Assembly (NCBI GenBank): GCA_016213775.1
Contig: JACQZR010000155.1
Location: 1-64,000 of the forward strand
Length of the DNA: 64,000 nucleotides
Source: Acidobacteriota bacterium
Lineage (GTDB): Bacteria > Acidobacteriota > Terriglobia > Bryobacterales > Bryobacteraceae
Direction: 5' to 3'
Shown here: one piece after another, positions 53,582 through 63,600 of the stretch
How the letters are laid out: each line of letters starts with the position of its first letter
Position numbering within the stretch: position 1 is the stretch's first letter
Translations under genes and position numbers: made by a program
Notes under the pieces: generated by a model
What the model saw: only the letters and a program-made list of their open reading frames with translations
Database searches by the model: none
What the model was told of the DNA's origin: nothing

Positions 53582-53923
53582 TCAGGCGGTTCGCAGAACG
53601 CTCTGGATGGCGCTCACCACGAGGTCGAACTCGCGGGTCTGGCTGGCAAGATGCTTGCGGCCGGCGCGAGTCAGGGTGTAATAGCGCGCGCGGCGGTTGT
53701 TCTCCGAGGCGCCCCATTCATCGGTGACCCAGCCATTCAGGAGCAGGCGTTGAAGGGCCGTGTAGAGGGAACTCTCGCCTAGTTCCAGCACGTCGTTCGA
53801 GGAGGCGCGTATGAACTGCGTGATCGAGTAACCGTGGCGCTTCCCTCCGGCGAGCGATTTGAGGATCAACAGGTCGACGGTGCCGCCGGGCAGATCGGGT
53901 GTTTCCTTGTCTCTTGTTCCCAT
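53582..53923 (-). CDS. PadR-family transcriptional regulator
   Basis: A 113-residue winged-helix repressor. The PadR signature LPGGTVDLLILKSLAGGKRH, GYSITQFIRASSNDVLELGE, SSLYTALQRLLLNGWVTDEW and the wing RRARYYTLTRAGRKHL are intact. Regulators of this kind sit directly upstream of acidobacterial ADOP permeases and respond to small molecules or envelope stress; the original downstream permease is reduced to a fragment. It probably now regulates itself, or the permease at 54014-56449 upstream on the same strand is part of the same locus. Confidence 0.9.
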   Translation of the reverse strand: MGTRDKETPDLPGGTVDLLILKSLAGGKRHGYSITQFIRASSNDVLELGESSLYTALQRLLLNGWVTDEWGASENNRRARYYTLTRAGRKHLASQTREFDLVVSAIQSVLRTA

Positions 53924-54013
53924 CGTAGTATGAGGGGAGTATGAAGGAATGTCGCGCCGTTGTCAAGACCCATCGCGACACGAGGGGAGAATCGCCCAGC
54001 CAGGTCCACGAGG

Positions 54014-56449
54014 CTAATCGGCGCGGAGGGCGATCATGGGGTCGATGCGCGCGGCCCGGCGGGCGGGCAGATAGCCGGCCAGCGAAGAGACCGCCGTCAG
54101 CACCAGAAGCATTCCCACATACGTGGCCGGATCGCCCGGCGTGATGCCGAACAACAGCGTCCCGAGTGCCCGCGCGAGGAACCACGAGGCGATCATGCCG
54201 ATCGCCATGCCTGTCGCGGCGAGCACAAGTGTCTCGCGCAGTACCTTCATCTGGAGGCTGGCGGCGCTGGCGCCGAGAGCGGCACGAATGCCGATCTCCT
54301 GGGTCCGCCGCGTCACCGAATAGGAAATCACTCCGTAGATTCCGAGAGAAGCCAGCATGAGCGCGAAGGCCGCGAAGCCGGCAAGGAAGAGCACGACGAA
54401 CCGCCGCGGGGAGACGGACTTGTCCACCAGTTGCTGGAGGGTCCGGAACTCCTTGGAAGGCAGGTTGGGATCCAGGGACTTGAGGGCAGCGCGCACCATT
54501 GGCGCCAGATCAGCGGTGGAGTGCGTGGAGCGGACGACAAGGTCGACGGAAGCATAGTCGTTGGTCTGGCGGATAGGGATGTAGAACTCCGGGCCCGAGG
54601 CTTGTTCGAGAGCGATGTGGCGAACATCACCGACCACGCCGATGATCTCCCGTTCGGGGCGGAACTGGAGCAATTTGCCGATGGCGCTTTCGTTGGGCCA
54701 AAGCGATTTAGCCAGCGTCTCATTGATGATGATGACACCCTTGTGGGCCGGATCGTCCGTTGGTGCGAAATCGCGTCCTTCGCGTAACGAGATGCCCATC
54801 GACCGGAAGTATCCATCGCTGATCACGCGCACGAAACCGGAGGGATATGTGCCTCGCGCAAAAACGCGGCCCTTGACACCGAATCCCCAGGAGCGATTGC
54901 GGCCCAGGGGCAGTGCGTCGCTCAGCCCCGCACCTTCCACTCCAGGCAGCTCGCGAACCACGCGGAGCGCTTCGTCGAAATAGGCGTTGCGTTGCGGTTG
55001 CGTGGAATAGTTACGGCCCGGATCGATGCGGACCATGGCGGCGTGTTGGGGGCGGAATCCGAGGTTCACATCGAGCACCTGGAGGAAGCTTCTCATCAAC
55101 AGGCCGGCACCCACCAGGAGCACGCAGGCAAAAGCGATTTCCGATACCACGAGGGCGTTGCGAATCCAGGCGTGGCGGCGTCCGGAGCTGGAGCCGCGCG
55201 TGCCATCCTTCAACGCCTCATAGACGCCGAAGACGCGCACCTGGAGCGCGGGCATCAATCCGAAGATGATGCCGGTGGCCACGGCCGTGAGCAGGGTGAA
55301 TGCCACCGCCTCCGAGTCCAGCCGCACGCTGTCGAGCAGCGGGATGCTGACGCCTTGCAGTTGCGTCAGGGCGCGCGTTCCGGCCCATGCAAGAAAGAGG
55401 CCGAGTACAGCACCCGAGCAGGACAGCACAATGCTCTCGGTGAGCAGTTGCCGAATGAGGCGGTAACGGCCGGCGCCGAGGGCGGTGCGGATGGCCATTT
55501 CTTTCTGGCGCGCGGCCATGCGGCCGAGTTGGAGGTTGGACAGGTTCGCGCAGACGATCAGCATCACCACCGCGACGGCGCAGCCGAGGACGAACAGCGC
55601 CGGCTTCACCCGGCCACTCACCTTCTCTTCCAAAGGCGTGATGCGGGGACGGAGAGTGTTCCGCTCCGGATGGCGGCGTTCGATTTCGGCCGCGAGCGGA
55701 GTCAATTCGGCCTGAGCGCCTCCTGGCCCGACACCCGGTTTGAGGCGGCCGACGACCGCGAGGGTGTTGCCCCAACGGTTGGTTTCCGGGGACAACGGGA
55801 AGGCGGAGAAGAGATCGATACGGGAGCCTGGCGCGAAGACGGAACCGAAATCGAAAGACTCGGGAAGCACCCCGATGACAGCGGCGGGTCTGTCGTTGAT
55901 TGTGAGGCTACGGCCTACGATGGTTGGGTCGGAGGCGAAGCGGCGCTTCCAGAATCCGTGGCTCAGGAGCACGGTTTTCGGCGCGTTCCACTTGGATTCC
56001 TCGTCGTTGAAGGTGCGGCCCAGAACCGGCTTGACGCCCAGGACCGGGAAAAAGTTCTGGGAGACGGGCACTTCGCTGAGGCGTTCCGGTTCGCCGTTGG
56101 AGGTGAGTTTGGCGTCGCCGACCCCGTAGAACGCAAAATAGCCCGCCAATTCCGCAAACGACTTGTTGGTATCGCGCAGATCGATCAGGTGGCCCACCTG
56201 GAGGGTCACACCGGATAGGTTGCCATCCTTGGCGTCACCGGCGATCCACATGAGGCTTTTCGGATCGTGAAAGGGCAGGGGACGCACGAGGAGCGCGTTG
56301 ACGACACTGAACACGGTCGAACTGGCGCCAATCCCCAAGCCGGCGATGAGGACAGCGAAGGTGGTAAACCCGGCTTCGCGGCGCAAGGTGCGGAAGGTGT
56401 ATTGGAGGTCTTGAATGAGGTCGTTGAGCCAGTTGGGTGCGGAGGTCAT
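54014..56449 (-). CDS. MacB/FtsX-type ABC transporter permease (ADOP family)
   Basis: An intact 811-residue permease. N-terminus NDLIQDLQYTFRTLRREAGF, then helix 1 (TTFAVLIAGLGIGASSTVFS), a large periplasmic domain, three helices around residues 280-420 (ALFVLGCAVAVVMLIVCANL, FGLMPALQV), a second periplasmic part and three C-terminal helices (RFVVLFLAGFAAFALMLASL, LVLAATGMAIGMIASWFLAR) ending in YLPARRAARIDPMIALR. All features of ADOP permeases. No ATPase gene is linked. The head of the divergent antitoxin gene lies 180 bases upstream. It is paralogous to 50905-53418. Confidence 0.9.
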   Translation of the reverse strand: MTSAPNWLNDLIQDLQYTFRTLRREAGFTTFAVLIAGLGIGASSTVFSVVNALLVRPLPFHDPKSLMWIAGDAKDGNLSGVTLQVGHLIDLRDTNKSFAELAGYFAFYGVGDAKLTSNGEPERLSEVPVSQNFFPVLGVKPVLGRTFNDEESKWNAPKTVLLSHGFWKRRFASDPTIVGRSLTINDRPAAVIGVLPESFDFGSVFAPGSRIDLFSAFPLSPETNRWGNTLAVVGRLKPGVGPGGAQAELTPLAAEIERRHPERNTLRPRITPLEEKVSGRVKPALFVLGCAVAVVMLIVCANLSNLQLGRMAARQKEMAIRTALGAGRYRLIRQLLTESIVLSCSGAVLGLFLAWAGTRALTQLQGVSIPLLDSVRLDSEAVAFTLLTAVATGIIFGLMPALQVRVFGVYEALKDGTRGSSSGRRHAWIRNALVVSEIAFACVLLVGAGLLMRSFLQVLDVNLGFRPQHAAMVRIDPGRNYSTQPQRNAYFDEALRVVRELPGVEGAGLSDALPLGRNRSWGFGVKGRVFARGTYPSGFVRVISDGYFRSMGISLREGRDFAPTDDPAHKGVIIINETLAKSLWPNESAIGKLLQFRPEREIIGVVGDVRHIALEQASGPEFYIPIRQTNDYASVDLVVRSTHSTADLAPMVRAALKSLDPNLPSKEFRTLQQLVDKSVSPRRFVVLFLAGFAAFALMLASLGIYGVISYSVTRRTQEIGIRAALGASAASLQMKVLRETLVLAATGMAIGMIASWFLARALGTLLFGITPGDPATYVGMLLVLTAVSSLAGYLPARRAARIDPMIALRAD

Positions 56450-56627
56450 GATTTAGCTAATACGCTGGCGGCGAGAAAGCGTTGCAGAAAAAGTCGTAGA
56501 TTGACTGGAGTGAGGACACATTGCCGTCGTTGTGTTCCTAGAGAGCATAATGACTCACGCATCGCGAAACCCACAAGTGACACCGTCGCTTCGATACAAT
56601 ACTACTAGAGATCACTCTGGAGCCTGT

Positions 56628-56897
56628 ATGGTACATCATGTCAAGGATCTTTCCGCGGAGCAGCGACGGGCAATCGAAAATCTGCTGGGGCGGACGCTGC
56701 TGGAAGAAGAGAGCCTCACCATACGGCCGGCACGTATGCTGAAGGATGCGCCGGTGGGTGAAGTTCGAACCCGTTTGTTCGGGCAGTATAGGCAGGATCT
56801 GGACCGCCTTGCGGATCGAGTGAAGGATGTTCCGGAAGAAGAACTTGATGCGGCGGTTGACGAAGCCCTCCGCCACATCCGACGCAAAGGCGAATGA
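56628..56897 (+). CDS. Antitoxin of a PIN-domain toxin pair
   Basis: An 89-residue helical, charged protein (VKDLSAEQRRAIENLLGRTL, later DRLADRVKDVPEEELDAAVD). It lies directly upstream of a PIN toxin with a four-base ATGA overlap (56894-56897), the usual antitoxin position. No DNA-binding motif is evident, so the antitoxin family is uncertain. ATG 56628 is chosen over upstream frames because it begins at the first helix; no strong ribosome site is seen. Confidence 0.75.
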   Translation: MVHHVKDLSAEQRRAIENLLGRTLLEEESLTIRPARMLKDAPVGEVRTRLFGQYRQDLDRLADRVKDVPEEELDAAVDEALRHIRRKGE

Positions 56898-57343
56898 TCG
56901 TCACCTTCGACGCCTCCATCCTGGTACGCGCCACCGAACGCTCAGCAGGACCTGCGCGCAAAGTGATTGAGTCGCTGGCTGCTAATCCCGAACATGTGAT
57001 CGCGCTGTCTCCATTCATTCTCGGCGAGGTAGGGAAGGTTTTGAGCTATCCACGCATGCAGGCGTTGTACAAGCTCAGCGGGGATGCCATCCAGCGGCAT
57101 GTCGAGTTCCTGCGATCAATTTCTCGAATTTTCGAACCAGCAACTGGTACACCCGTCGTGCTTACTGACCCCGGCGATGATCCCGTAGTGTATACCGCGG
57201 TTGCCGCAGGCGCTGATGTGCTGTGCGTTAAGGACCGGGATTTCTATACGCCGAACGTTAAGGCGTTCTGCGCTCGACAGGATATCGAGATCATGGATGA
57301 CGTTGCACTTCTACAGTTGCTTCGAGGCATGGCCGGTTCTTGA
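56894..57343 (+). CDS. PIN-domain toxin (VapC-like)
   Basis: A 149-residue PIN ribonuclease. Acidic residues are in VTFDASILVRATE, FILGEVGKVLSY, DPGDDPVVYTAVAAGADVLC and CVKDRDFYTPN. Length is normal and all four acidic positions appear present. It cleaves RNA in characterised relatives. Paired with the upstream antitoxin by a four-base overlap. Confidence 0.88.
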   Translation: MIVTFDASILVRATERSAGPARKVIESLAANPEHVIALSPFILGEVGKVLSYPRMQALYKLSGDAIQRHVEFLRSISRIFEPATGTPVVLTDPGDDPVVYTAVAAGADVLCVKDRDFYTPNVKAFCARQDIEIMDDVALLQLLRGMAGS

Positions 57344-57661
57344 GGGAGGTCAAACAGACCGGAGTTGGCGATCACGTGTGCCGGGGGTGTCCTCGGCCAA
57401 CTCGAAGTAGCGCGGAAAGATTTGCAGATTGACGAAAGCACCAGGGCGCGTGAGACTCGGCGGTAGTTCTCGCGGATGTCCGAGTTCGTTGCGCTGGCAA
57501 CGGAGCAGGTCGTAGATCGCGACTGTGAACCCAATCAAGCGGGCTTCATAGGGAACGCTTTCAGGCGCTTGCTGAATTCGGCTTTCTCAGGAGGGCCCGC
57601 CAGAGCGGGCGCACTCGCATAGCAGCAAGGTCGGCGTTCTTCCATGTGGGCGTCGCCCTGT
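57344..57661. other. Intergenic stretch with a gene fragment
   Basis: Between the PIN toxin and the glycosyltransferase gene. Apart from the minus-strand fragment at 57350-57538 nothing gene-like is seen. GGGCCCGCCAGAGCGGGC near 57592 is a weak inverted repeat without a T-run; no clear terminator. Confidence 0.4.
57350..57538 (-). pseudogene. Fragment of a hypothetical protein
   Basis: The minus-strand frame AIYDLLRCQRNELGHPRELP-PSLTRPGAFVNLQIFPRYFE has a protein-like, conserved-looking pattern (RNELGHP reminds one of HEPN/DUF-type helical proteins). It has no proper start or end and spans only 62 codons. I do not recognise the family. Remnant of an older gene. Confidence 0.4.
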
Positions 57662-58450
57662 TTACTTGACGCAGAGCCGGAGGACTTGCTCCACTGCGAG
57701 GTCCTGAATGCGGCCGGCGCGCAGCACCGAAACGTTTGGCCCGAGTGGGGCCCAGATGGCGGGATCGGTTGGCCCGAATAGCGCCACCACCGGCACCCCG
57801 GTTGCGGCGGCGAGGTGGGTGATTCCCGAATCGTTGCCAATGTAGAGGGACGCGGTGGCGATCCACTGTGCGAGATCCCAGAGATTGTCGAAACGGATAG
57901 CGCCATCCAACTCCTCCTCGGGACCGGCGGTGAAGTGAACCGGCATGTCCAATGACCGGGCTAACTCGCGGAAACGGTGGAGGGGCCAGTTCTTGTGACG
58001 GCCTCCACTGAACGGGTGGATGACGGCGAAGGGTTGAGGGCGGCGCGTCACGGGTAAGCGTGGGATGGCGCCGGTTGCAGCGCCGGCTTGGATGAGATAG
58101 TAATCCACCGCGTGACACGAGCAGCCGTGCGGCGGCAGGGCGGTGTGGAACTCGAAGGGCAATCCGCGGACGGCGTCGCGGAAATCGTCGCGGGCCGCGC
58201 CGTACCAACTGACGATCGAATCGAAGCCACCAAGCGCCTCCATCAATCGCGGATCCGGGTTGATACCAGGGATGCCGAGGGTATCAATGCCGGTGGAAGC
58301 GAGCGTGCGTACACCATCGGCGAAACGAACCAGGGGGAGATTCACGTCCGTGGTCCAAACCTCGGTGTAGTCGGCCCGCAAATGCTCCAGGGCAGGCAGC
58401 GAGACGAGGAAATCGCCGATGGCTCCGGGGCGAAGGATGAGGCGCCGCAA
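57662..58450 (-). CDS. Glycosyltransferase family 9 (heptosyltransferase-like)
   Basis: A 262-residue GT-B glycosyltransferase of family 9. RRLILRPGAIGDFLVSLPAL at the N-terminus and the NDP-sugar-binding segment IGNDSGITHLAAATGVPVVALFGPTDPAIW are diagnostic. Family members add heptose or other sugars to lipopolysaccharide inner core. Slightly shorter than classic WaaC/WaaF (about 320-350), with a reduced N-lobe. Last gene of the redox cluster on the minus strand, three bases after the DsbD-alpha-like gene; the link is probably transcriptional only. Confidence 0.88.
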   Translation of the reverse strand: MRRLILRPGAIGDFLVSLPALEHLRADYTEVWTTDVNLPLVRFADGVRTLASTGIDTLGIPGINPDPRLMEALGGFDSIVSWYGAARDDFRDAVRGLPFEFHTALPPHGCSCHAVDYYLIQAGAATGAIPRLPVTRRPQPFAVIHPFSGGRHKNWPLHRFRELARSLDMPVHFTAGPEEELDGAIRFDNLWDLAQWIATASLYIGNDSGITHLAAATGVPVVALFGPTDPAIWAPLGPNVSVLRAGRIQDLAVEQVLRLCVK

Positions 58451-58453
58451 GCG

Positions 58454-58933
58454 TCAATTGATGATGTCGACAGGGAGCCGCACTTCCACGGTCCTGGGAG
58501 GGAAGCACTCCTTGTCGGTGCAGGCCTGGTAGCGCAGCTTCCCGCTGATCACTTGCATCCCAGGGCTGGCGCCGGCAGGGGCTTTGAACCGGGTGACGAT
58601 GTCGAAATCGCCGCTGAACACGCTCAACGGCTTCTCCGAGAAGGTATACTTCTCCTTCTTAGGGACGGGGTACGTGATGGTTTCCACTTCCAGCGGCGTG
58701 GCGGTCCAGGTGAGTTTCAGCGGGATGAGGTATTCATCAGACGGCGTGTTGCTGTTGACGTGATAGCCACTCCGCAACTGCACGGGCAGTTTCACGGCCG
58801 TGGTGACGTTCTTCTTGATGGCGACCTTCGGCGGCGAGACCACCGTCAGGATGCTACTTTGCGCCGCCAGCGGGTTTGGCGCCAGCAGTAGAAGAGCCGC
58901 CGGAATTGTTAGCCAACAGATGTTCAATCTCAT
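58454..58933 (-). CDS. Secreted DsbD-alpha-like domain protein
   Basis: A 159-residue exported protein: signal peptide MRLNICWLTIPAALLLLAPN, then a beta-sandwich like the periplasmic alpha domain of the disulfide reductase DsbD (SGYHVNSNTPSDEYLIPLKL, GKLRYQACTDKECFPPRT). The Cys pair in CTDKEC is the expected redox centre. Standing alone, it could pass reducing power to the TlpA-like protein next door. Its start overlaps the end of the TlpA gene by 80 bases. Confidence 0.8.
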   Translation of the reverse strand: MRLNICWLTIPAALLLLAPNPLAAQSSILTVVSPPKVAIKKNVTTAVKLPVQLRSGYHVNSNTPSDEYLIPLKLTWTATPLEVETITYPVPKKEKYTFSEKPLSVFSGDFDIVTRFKAPAGASPGMQVISGKLRYQACTDKECFPPRTVEVRLPVDIIN

Positions 58934-59453
58934 TTTGATATACGCTCTTGCTCACCAGACCGATGTGGGTGCTGGCGATCTTGCCCTGACGATCCACCAG
59001 GAACGAGGTGGGCAGCGAGGATACACCACCGTAGATGTCGGCGGTTTCTTCGGTACCAATCACCACGCGGTAGTTCATCTTCTTCTCTTCGATGTAGGGT
59101 TTGACTGACTCCCAGCCGTCGTCGTCCATGGAAACACCAATGACCGCGAACCCTTTGTCCTTGAATCGTTGCTCGAAATCGGCAAACCAGGGAATCTCGA
59201 TTTTACAGGGACCGCACCAGGTGGCCCAGAAATTGACGAGGACGACCTTGCCTTTGTAGTCGGAGAGTTTTGCAACCCTGCCATGCACGTCCTTGAGCGC
59301 GAATTCGGGGGCTTTCTTACGGTCGGATTCCGGTTTGACAGCGGCGCGGACGGTGCGCGAACCGCAGCCGGCGAGCCAGGCCGCGCAGGAAGCCAAACCG
59401 CTAGCGATGTAGGTTCGCCGTGTGAAGGAAAGCATCCGGGGTGAACTCCTCAT
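58854..59453 (-). CDS. TlpA-like thiol-disulfide oxidoreductase
   Basis: A 199-residue thioredoxin-fold protein anchored or exported (YIASGLASCAAWLAGCGS is lipobox-like). The active site is WATWCGPCKIE with the thioredoxin strand pattern VVLVNFWATW and a cis-Pro loop near SSLPTSFLVDRQGKIA. Such proteins reduce cytochrome c apoproteins or other periplasmic disulfides. Its 3' end overlaps the next gene by 80 bases; the final GGSSTAGAKPAGGAK tail is low complexity. Confidence 0.88.
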   Translation of the reverse strand: MRSSPRMLSFTRRTYIASGLASCAAWLAGCGSRTVRAAVKPESDRKKAPEFALKDVHGRVAKLSDYKGKVVLVNFWATWCGPCKIEIPWFADFEQRFKDKGFAVIGVSMDDDGWESVKPYIEEKKMNYRVVIGTEETADIYGGVSSLPTSFLVDRQGKIASTHIGLVSKSVYQNEIEHLLANNSGGSSTAGAKPAGGAK

Positions 59454-59481
59454 GTAGATTATAGCTGAGCCGTCTCAATAG

Positions 59482-60057
59482 TCAGATGCGAAGCGGGCCC
59501 ATTTGTAACAGGCAGTCGAAAAAGCGCTTCCGCCGGGCGCGGTGACGCGGAGCCAGCGTGTGTTCCGAATGTCCGGTTCCGAAATACCATGCGGCAGTGT
59601 CGCAAAAGCTCTCACAGACATATTGACGCCAGCGGCGGCTTTTCGATTCCTGATCCCGCACGTCAAGCGCATCTTTTCGCCATTCGGCGGACCAACCCAG
59701 TTCGCCGCGAGCCCGAACCATCCGTTCCGCCACCAACAGTAAATGATAGTCGCCGCGGGTTTGATTCCCGAGCCTGCGCCAGACGAAGTGGAAAAGTTCG
59801 TGCAGCAGGATGCGGCGAAACTCGGGGGGAGTATCGAGAAGCTCGGCATCGAGGATCATGCGGCGTCCAAGGAGAAAGCTGGCGGCACTGACGGGAGTGC
59901 CCTTGCCGGAGCGGGAATGGAGTTTTCCTCTGGCGACAGTGAGGTGCGGACGAACGGAGAGGCGGATGGGTTCTCCGAGAAACAAGGGCAACTTGCCTGA
60001 GGCACGGCTGAGGTGCGAGCGCAGTTTGGCGGAGCGGGTGATCAACGGGAAGCGCAT
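59482..60057 (-). CDS. HExxH metallopeptidase-like protein
   Basis: A 191-residue protein with a zincin motif LLHELFHFVW (HExxH) followed after about 50 residues by ESFCDTAAWYF, where Glu could be the third ligand. The N-terminal ~70 residues are basic. No secretion signal is apparent. It sits between SCO1 (three bases upstream) and the TlpA-like gene, within the same minus-strand unit; its substrate cannot be inferred. The family is close to uncharacterised SprT-like or minigluzincin proteins. Confidence 0.65.
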   Translation of the reverse strand: MRFPLITRSAKLRSHLSRASGKLPLFLGEPIRLSVRPHLTVARGKLHSRSGKGTPVSAASFLLGRRMILDAELLDTPPEFRRILLHELFHFVWRRLGNQTRGDYHLLLVAERMVRARGELGWSAEWRKDALDVRDQESKSRRWRQYVCESFCDTAAWYFGTGHSEHTLAPRHRARRKRFFDCLLQMGPLRI

Positions 60058-60060
60058 GGA

Positions 60061-60696
60061 TCAGACTTCCGGCACAGGCTGCGGACGCGTCGGCGAGGCT
60101 ATGAGACGAGCGAGATCGGCGACGATTTCCTCGCGACGCCCGGGCTGCGTCATGGAGTAGATCTCGCGAATATACCCTTGATTATCAATCAGATAGAACT
60201 GTTGGCTGTGTGAAGTGATTTCCTCAGGATCAAGGTGGCGCTGTGTCTTGACCTGGATCTGGCGGATTACGGTTTTGTCACCGGTGAGGAAGCGCCAGCG
60301 GGCGGGGTCGGCGTGGTAGCGTGAGGCGAATTCGGCGAGGCGGGTAATGGTATCGTAATCAGGGTCGATAGATATGGATAGGAGACCTACTTTCGGAGTA
60401 GCGGCAGTCAGTGTCTGGAGTGCTGCCATCTCGTGAGTGAGGCGCGGACAAACAGCGGTGCAGCGCGTGAATATGAAATCGACTATCCAAACGTTACCAT
60501 CCAGGTGCGAATTGGTGAAAGGCCGCCCCATGTGGTCGATGAGTTGAAAAGAAGGGAGTTGTCCAAAATCGGGGAGCAACCCGGCGGAGGCAGGCACCGT
60601 TTCGGCGACCGGTGATCGCTGCCTCTTGCAGGCGAAGTGAGCAAACCAAGTGACTGAGCCGAGAGTGATCCAGCAACGGCGTGAAAAATCCGACAT
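60061..60696 (-). CDS. SCO1/SenC copper-chaperone family lipoprotein
   Basis: A 211-residue SCO1/SenC/PrrC protein. The copper/redox motif is [18 protein letters not shown] (CxxxC), with the distal His ligand in [20 protein letters not shown]. The N-terminus, [23 protein letters not shown], carries a lipoprotein-like signal. SCO1 proteins deliver Cu to the CuA site of cytochrome c oxidase. First gene of the redox cluster. Its ATG (60694-60696) overlaps the ATG of the divergent histidine kinase. Confidence 0.88.
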   Translation of the reverse strand: MSDFSRRCWITLGSVTWFAHFACKRQRSPVAETVPASAGLLPDFGQLPSFQLIDHMGRPFTNSHLDGNVWIVDFIFTRCTAVCPRLTHEMAALQTLTAATPKVGLLSISIDPDYDTITRLAEFASRYHADPARWRFLTGDKTVIRQIQVKTQRHLDPEEITSHSQQFYLIDNQGYIREIYSMTQPGRREEIVADLARLIASPTRPQPVPEV

Positions 60697-63600
60697 GCGG
60701 CAATGCCTCACCAACTATTCTCGCCTGTTTTCCGTATATAGTAATAGCACGTTGTTACTTGTGGGCTTGCTCGCAACGCTGACGCCGATCAGCTTGCTTG
60801 GAAAGTGTGGCGGGCTGTTGCCGACCCAATTCGTGGTGGATCGCTGGGGACCGCAAGATGGTCTGCCCGAAGAGCGAATCCTCTCCATCACTCAATCCAG
60901 TGACGGGTTCCTATGGCTTGCCAGTGCCAACGCCCTGGTGCAGTTTGACGGAAGAAGCTTCCGCGCCATTCAACAAAGGGAAATTCCGTTTCTGCCTCCG
61001 TTCTACCTGCGCACCGTCTTCGGCGTGAAGACCGGCGAACTCCTGGTGATGGGCGCCGACATGTCTGTTTCGGTGCTGGCCGGGAATCAGAACAGGCCGT
61101 TGATTCCCGCCAGCCCGTCTGCGCCCCTGCGGCGTGTCCCTTTTCGCGAAGACAGCCAGGGCCGGGTTTGGATCCCAACTGCCAGGGGAATCTACACCTT
61201 CTTTCAGCATACGGCCGAGTTGGCGGGGATTGAGCCGGCATGGCTCAAGGGACACACAATGGTGGTGCAACCCGATGGCAGCGGCAAGGACTCGCGGCTC
61301 TATATAGGAACGGACGACGGACGGGTGCTCCTAATGTCGACATCCGGAGCGTTGCGGCGCGAATGGAAAGTGGCCGGCGAGGTCCGGACGATCACGCGAT
61401 TACGCGACGGAATCTGGATTGGAACCGCCAATGGACTATACAGACTGGCGGGCGACACGCTGGTGCAAGTGGGACACGACGCCGTGAGTGCGATCCAACA
61501 GGATCGCGAGGGAGTCATCTGGTTGGGAACGGACCACGGGCTGGCATGCCGGGATGCGAGCGGGCAGTACACCTTAGGGCCGAAAGAAGGGTTGCTCACC
61601 GACCGCGTTCATGAAGTCCACGAGGACCGTGAAGGGAACCTCTGGACCACGTTTACTACAACGGGGTTGTATCGCATCAAACGGCCGAAGTTCCCGACAA
61701 TCGGCCAGCCGGAGGGCCTACCTTCGGATCGCGTGTACGGGGTAAGAGTACACGGCGAGACGACGTGGGTGGCCACGGACAGCGGGTTGAGCCGTATCAC
61801 TGCCGAAGGCGTAAAGAGCGTCGTCCTGCCGGCAGGCTTGATCAGGCCCCGGTCCCTGGCGGTGGACGGCAGCGGCGGAGTTTGGGCAGCCAGTCTGAAC
61901 CAGGCCGCCTACATCCATCCGGCGACCCGCAAGGCATCCCCACGGCGGTTGGCTCGTGAGGCGGCCATCGTCAATCTATATTCGCGGCGGGACGGGAGTG
62001 TGTGGGGATTGGACCGCGAAGGGATATTCCGCGTGGAGGGGGGAGATCTGCGGCCAGTCCGCGTGGATGGCCTACCACCGCTGACGAACCGCTCACAACT
62101 TGCGGAGACAACCGACGGGCGATTGTGGGTCGCCTCGCGCGATAACGGGCTGTTCCTCGTGGAGCATGGACATGCGCGGAGAGTGTCCGCCGGCGACGCG
62201 CCCTGGAACCTGATCCATGCTGTCTATCCGGGCGACAATGGTGAACTCTGGATTGGCTTCGACGGAGCCGGACTGGGGCGGCTGCGCAACGGCCAACTGC
62301 GGCGCTTCGGGAGCGAACCGGACGCTGCCGACAATTACGTCTACTACATAGGCGAGGACTATTCCGGCTATTTCTGGGTTGGCCTCAGGAAGCACCTTTT
62401 GCGGGTATCAAAGACGGAGTTGAACGACTACCTGGATGGCAAGCGGGAGGACGTGACCCGTCAGACCTTCGATATCTCCGATGGCTTGCGCAGTTCGAAT
62501 TTCGGCCTCGCATTCCTGCCATCTGCGCAGGGCCCGTCGGACATTATCTGGGCGCCATACCTGCGCGGGGTTGTCAGGATTGACACCCGCCACATCCCGA
62601 AGAACACAGTGGTGCCGCCGTTGGTCCTGCGCCGTGTGCAGGCCGATGGGGTGGAGATCCCACTGATCGACGGAACTGCGCGTATTCCCAGTCACGTGTC
62701 CAGGTTCCAGGTAGAGTTCTCCGCCAACAGCCTCACTGAAAACAGCCGCGTACACTACCGCCGCAAGCTGGAGGGCTTCGATGAGGATTGGCAGGGACCG
62801 GACATGAGTTCCACCAGTTCATACACCAACGTCCCACCCGGTTCCTATCAATTACGCGTACAGGCCAGCAACAACGACGGTGTGTGGAACGAGTCCGGAT
62901 TAACGGTACCCATCATCTGCCTTCCGGCCTTTTACCAGACATGGTGGTTTCGCCTGGCAGTCGGGTTCGTTTTGTTGGCCGGAATAGCGGGGGTGATTGC
63001 CTGGCGCACCCGATCGCTGCAGCGGAGAACGCTCGATCTCGAGGCGCATGTACGCAGCCGGACCACTGAGTTGGAGAAGGCCAAGTTGGCGGCGGAAGCC
63101 GCGGCGCAGGCAAAGTCGGACTTCCTCGCCACGATGAGTCACGAGATACGCACCCCGATGCATGGAGTGCTGGGGACTTTGGAACTCCTCGCTGAGACAA
63201 CATTGGATAGCGAGCAGCAGGAACACATCTCCGTCATTCGCACCTCCTCCAACTCTCTTCTAACACTGCTCAACGACATCCTGGATCTGTCGAAGCTCGA
63301 AGCGGGTAGGATGGACTTGGCGAAGAAGCCTTTCTCCTTGTCCACCACGGTGGAGGAAGTGGCGCGCATACTGGATTCGACTGCAAAGCTCAAAGGGCTG
63401 AAGATAAAAGCCTGCTTTGACGACCGTTTGCCGACCCACTTTCTCGGCGATGAATCCCGCATCCGCCAGATCCTCTTCAATCTCGCGGGGAACGCCGTGA
63501 AGTTCACTGATGCCGGGAGCGTGGACATAGTTGTTTCAGCCGCCAGCGCCGGAGAAATGATCTGGGATCTGCGGTTGAGCGTGCGTGACACGGGTATTGG

